Source: an uncultured Clostridia bacterium (GTDB lineage Bacteria; Bacillota; Clostridia; Lachnospirales; Lachnospiraceae). From it: 14,048 nucleotides of DNA. Numbering within the stretch: position 1 is the first letter of the stretch; every line of letters begins with the position of its first letter. The DNA is taken from positions 1 to 14,048 of the forward strand of contig CAMONF010000206.1 of assembly GCA_946620335.1 (NCBI GenBank). The letters are read 5' to 3'. Under the pieces are notes generated by a model. The model did no database searches, was not told the DNA's origin, and worked only from the letters and a program-made list of their open reading frames with translations. The position numbers and the translations under genes were made by a program. Of the stretch, positions 13,140 to 14,048 are shown piece after piece.

Positions 13140-13221
13140 AAAAGTGGGAATCAGGGACGGTTCCTTTTCCCAGTTTTCTTTGAAAACTGGGAAAAGGAAC
13201 CGTCCCTGATTCCCACTTTTT
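13139..13221. repeat. Long perfect inverted repeat, copy 2 (40-bp arms, 3-nt loop)
   Basis: Arm 13139-13178 pairs perfectly with 13182-13221 around a TTT loop. It starts at the last base of the racemase stop codon. The flanking A and T runs make it a plausible strong bidirectional terminator for the importer operon. The 28-bp core is identical to that of the copy at 16-98. The outer end (AAAAAG versus AAAA) and the tip (GTTTTC versus CTTTTCGT) differ but are paired in both. Confidence 0.93.
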
Positions 13222-13343
13222 TCATAGCCCTCTTTATTGCGACAAAAGCACCGGAACCGGCGACGTATTGAGACTTGCAGACAATTTTTACTAAAACGGG
13301 TGATATTGTTATGGAACAGACGCCCTTTGGATGGTATTATTTA

Positions 13344-13349
13344 TATAAT
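13344..13349 (+). promoter_or_regulatory. Candidate -10 box for uxuA
   Basis: A perfect TATAAT lies in an AT-rich island, 76 nt before the uxuA ATG. The hexamer 17 bp upstream (CGCCCT) is a poor -35, so the promoter may need an activator or be misplaced. Otherwise 13222-13410 contains no gene; CTTGC/GCAAG at about 13370-13389 forms a short GC-rich hairpin. Confidence 0.4.
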
Positions 13350-13425
13350 TGAGCGAATCAATGGCCGGACTTGCGGGCCCGGCGGCAAGCAAGCTAACCA
13401 TAACTACCCAAGGAGGTACATGTCT

Positions 13426-14048
13426 ATGAAGATGGGATGGCGCTGGTACGGCGAGGGAAATGACCCCATTACGCTGGGCGACATTAAACAAATCCCGGGC
13501 GTGACGAGCATCGTCTGGGCCCTGCACCACAAGATGCCGGGCGAGATCTGGGAGGAGGACGAGATCAAGGAAGTCGTGGATCAGATCCACGCCTACGGCT
13601 TTGACGCCGAGTGCGTCGAGTCCGTCAACGTCCACGACGACATCAAGATAGGTCTGCCCACCAGGGATGCCCTGATCGAGAACTACAAGCAGTGCATCAA
13701 GAACCTTGGCAAGTTCGGCGTCAAGGTCATCTGCTACAACTTCATGCCCATTTTTGACTGGACCAGGACCGACCTCTTCCATCCGGTCGGCGACGGCTCC
13801 ACCGCCCTGTTCTACCAGAAGGATATGATCCAGGACGACTACAAGGCCATGGCCGAGTACATCATGAGCTTCACCGAGAAGTACAACATGACCTTCCCGG
13901 GCTGGGAGCCGGAGCGCATGGCCAAGCTCGACGAGCTCTTCAAGGCCTATGCCCCTGTCACCAAGGAAATGCTCTGGGAGAACCTTCGCTACTTCCTGGA
14001 AGCCATCATGCCGGCCTGCAAGGAGGCTGACATCAAGATGGCCATCCA
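13426..14048 (+). CDS. uxuA: Mannonate dehydratase, 5' part (runs off the window)
   Basis: UxuA dehydrates D-mannonate to 2-keto-3-deoxygluconate in hexuronate (glucuronate) catabolism. The first 207 codons are present. The start MKMGWRWYGEGNDPITLGDI matches the family's M-x-F-R-W-Y-G opening. QIPGVTSIVWALHHKMPGEI, ECVESVNVHDDIKIGLPTRD, ENYKQCIKNLGKFGVKVICY and NFMPIFDWTRTDL are all highly characteristic blocks, and DGSTALFYQ follows. The gene reads beyond 14048, so the C-terminal half with most metal ligands is not seen. AGGAGG lies 9 nt before the ATG at 13426, the preferred start. An in-frame ATG at 13420 is only 3 nt from that site. The upstream palindrome marks it as a new transcription unit. 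Confidence 0.93.
   Translation, partial: MKMGWRWYGEGNDPITLGDIKQIPGVTSIVWALHHKMPGEIWEEDEIKEVVDQIHAYGFDAECVESVNVHDDIKIGLPTRDALIENYKQCIKNLGKFGVKVICYNFMPIFDWTRTDLFHPVGDGSTALFYQKDMIQDDYKAMAEYIMSFTEKYNMTFPGWEPERMAKLDELFKAYAPVTKEMLWENLRYFLEAIMPACKEADIKMAI

Noticed and set aside
13309..13782. Minus-strand open frame at the uxuA start
   Set aside because: Opposite highly conserved UxuA blocks; no independent support.

Overview
The window looks like a chromosomal segment of a GC-rich member of the Clostridia, probably a gut Lachnospiraceae/Oscillospiraceae-type anaerobe. The evidence is strong AGGAGG-type ribosome binding sites, a Rex-family redox regulator, a 2-hydroxycarboxylate transporter with a malic enzyme, CitA/DcuS-type signalling, an amino-acid ABC importer with a lipoprotein binding protein, and a mannonate dehydratase of the Gram-positive type. 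The taxonomic placement is inference. There are no rRNA, tRNA, CRISPR or transposase genes.

Layout. (1) 1-870: a 40-bp perfect inverted repeat, then a small membrane-anchored protein of unknown function (minus strand) with a good promoter, and a GC-rich spacer with an imperfect tandem repeat. (2) 871-3285: a membrane-anchored polysaccharide-deacetylase-like protein (minus) divergent from a Rex-type repressor (plus). Each has its own sigma-A-like promoter, and rex is followed by a good terminator. (3) 3471-9348: a dicarboxylate/malate locus. A CitA/DcuS/MaeK-type sensor kinase and its response regulator (plus) converge on a minus-strand operon, malic enzyme -> 2HCT transporter -> zinc-ribbon membrane protein. 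A bidirectional terminator separates the two. The likely job is to sense an extracellular C4 acid, import it, and decarboxylate malate to pyruvate. (4) 9349-9799: an AT-rich divergent control region with a large nested hairpin. (5) 9800-13139: an ABC amino-acid importer operon (binding lipoprotein, terminator-like hairpin, permease, ATPase) ending in a DapF-like PLP-independent racemase. (6) 13139-14048: a second copy of the 40-bp-arm inverted repeat, then the 5' part of uxuA.

Two things stand out. First, the binding protein at 9800 appears to be a natural circular permutation of the SBP_bac_3 fold: the segment that normally ends the domain sits directly after the lipoprotein signal, and the protein stops where that segment would normally begin. 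Second, between the ATPase and the racemase lie four tandem 62/63-bp units. Each carries the racemase-like start (ATG AAx ACx), a mini-ORF and a GGAG ribosome binding site. Their stops and starts overlap (CTGA, TGATG, ATGA, ATGA), forming a chain of potential termination-reinitiation steps leading into the racemase.

The two 40-bp-arm palindromes, 13 kb apart, share a 28-bp core. They differ at the stem ends and tips while staying perfectly paired, which suggests a dispersed, structure-selected repeat family placed at gene 3' ends.
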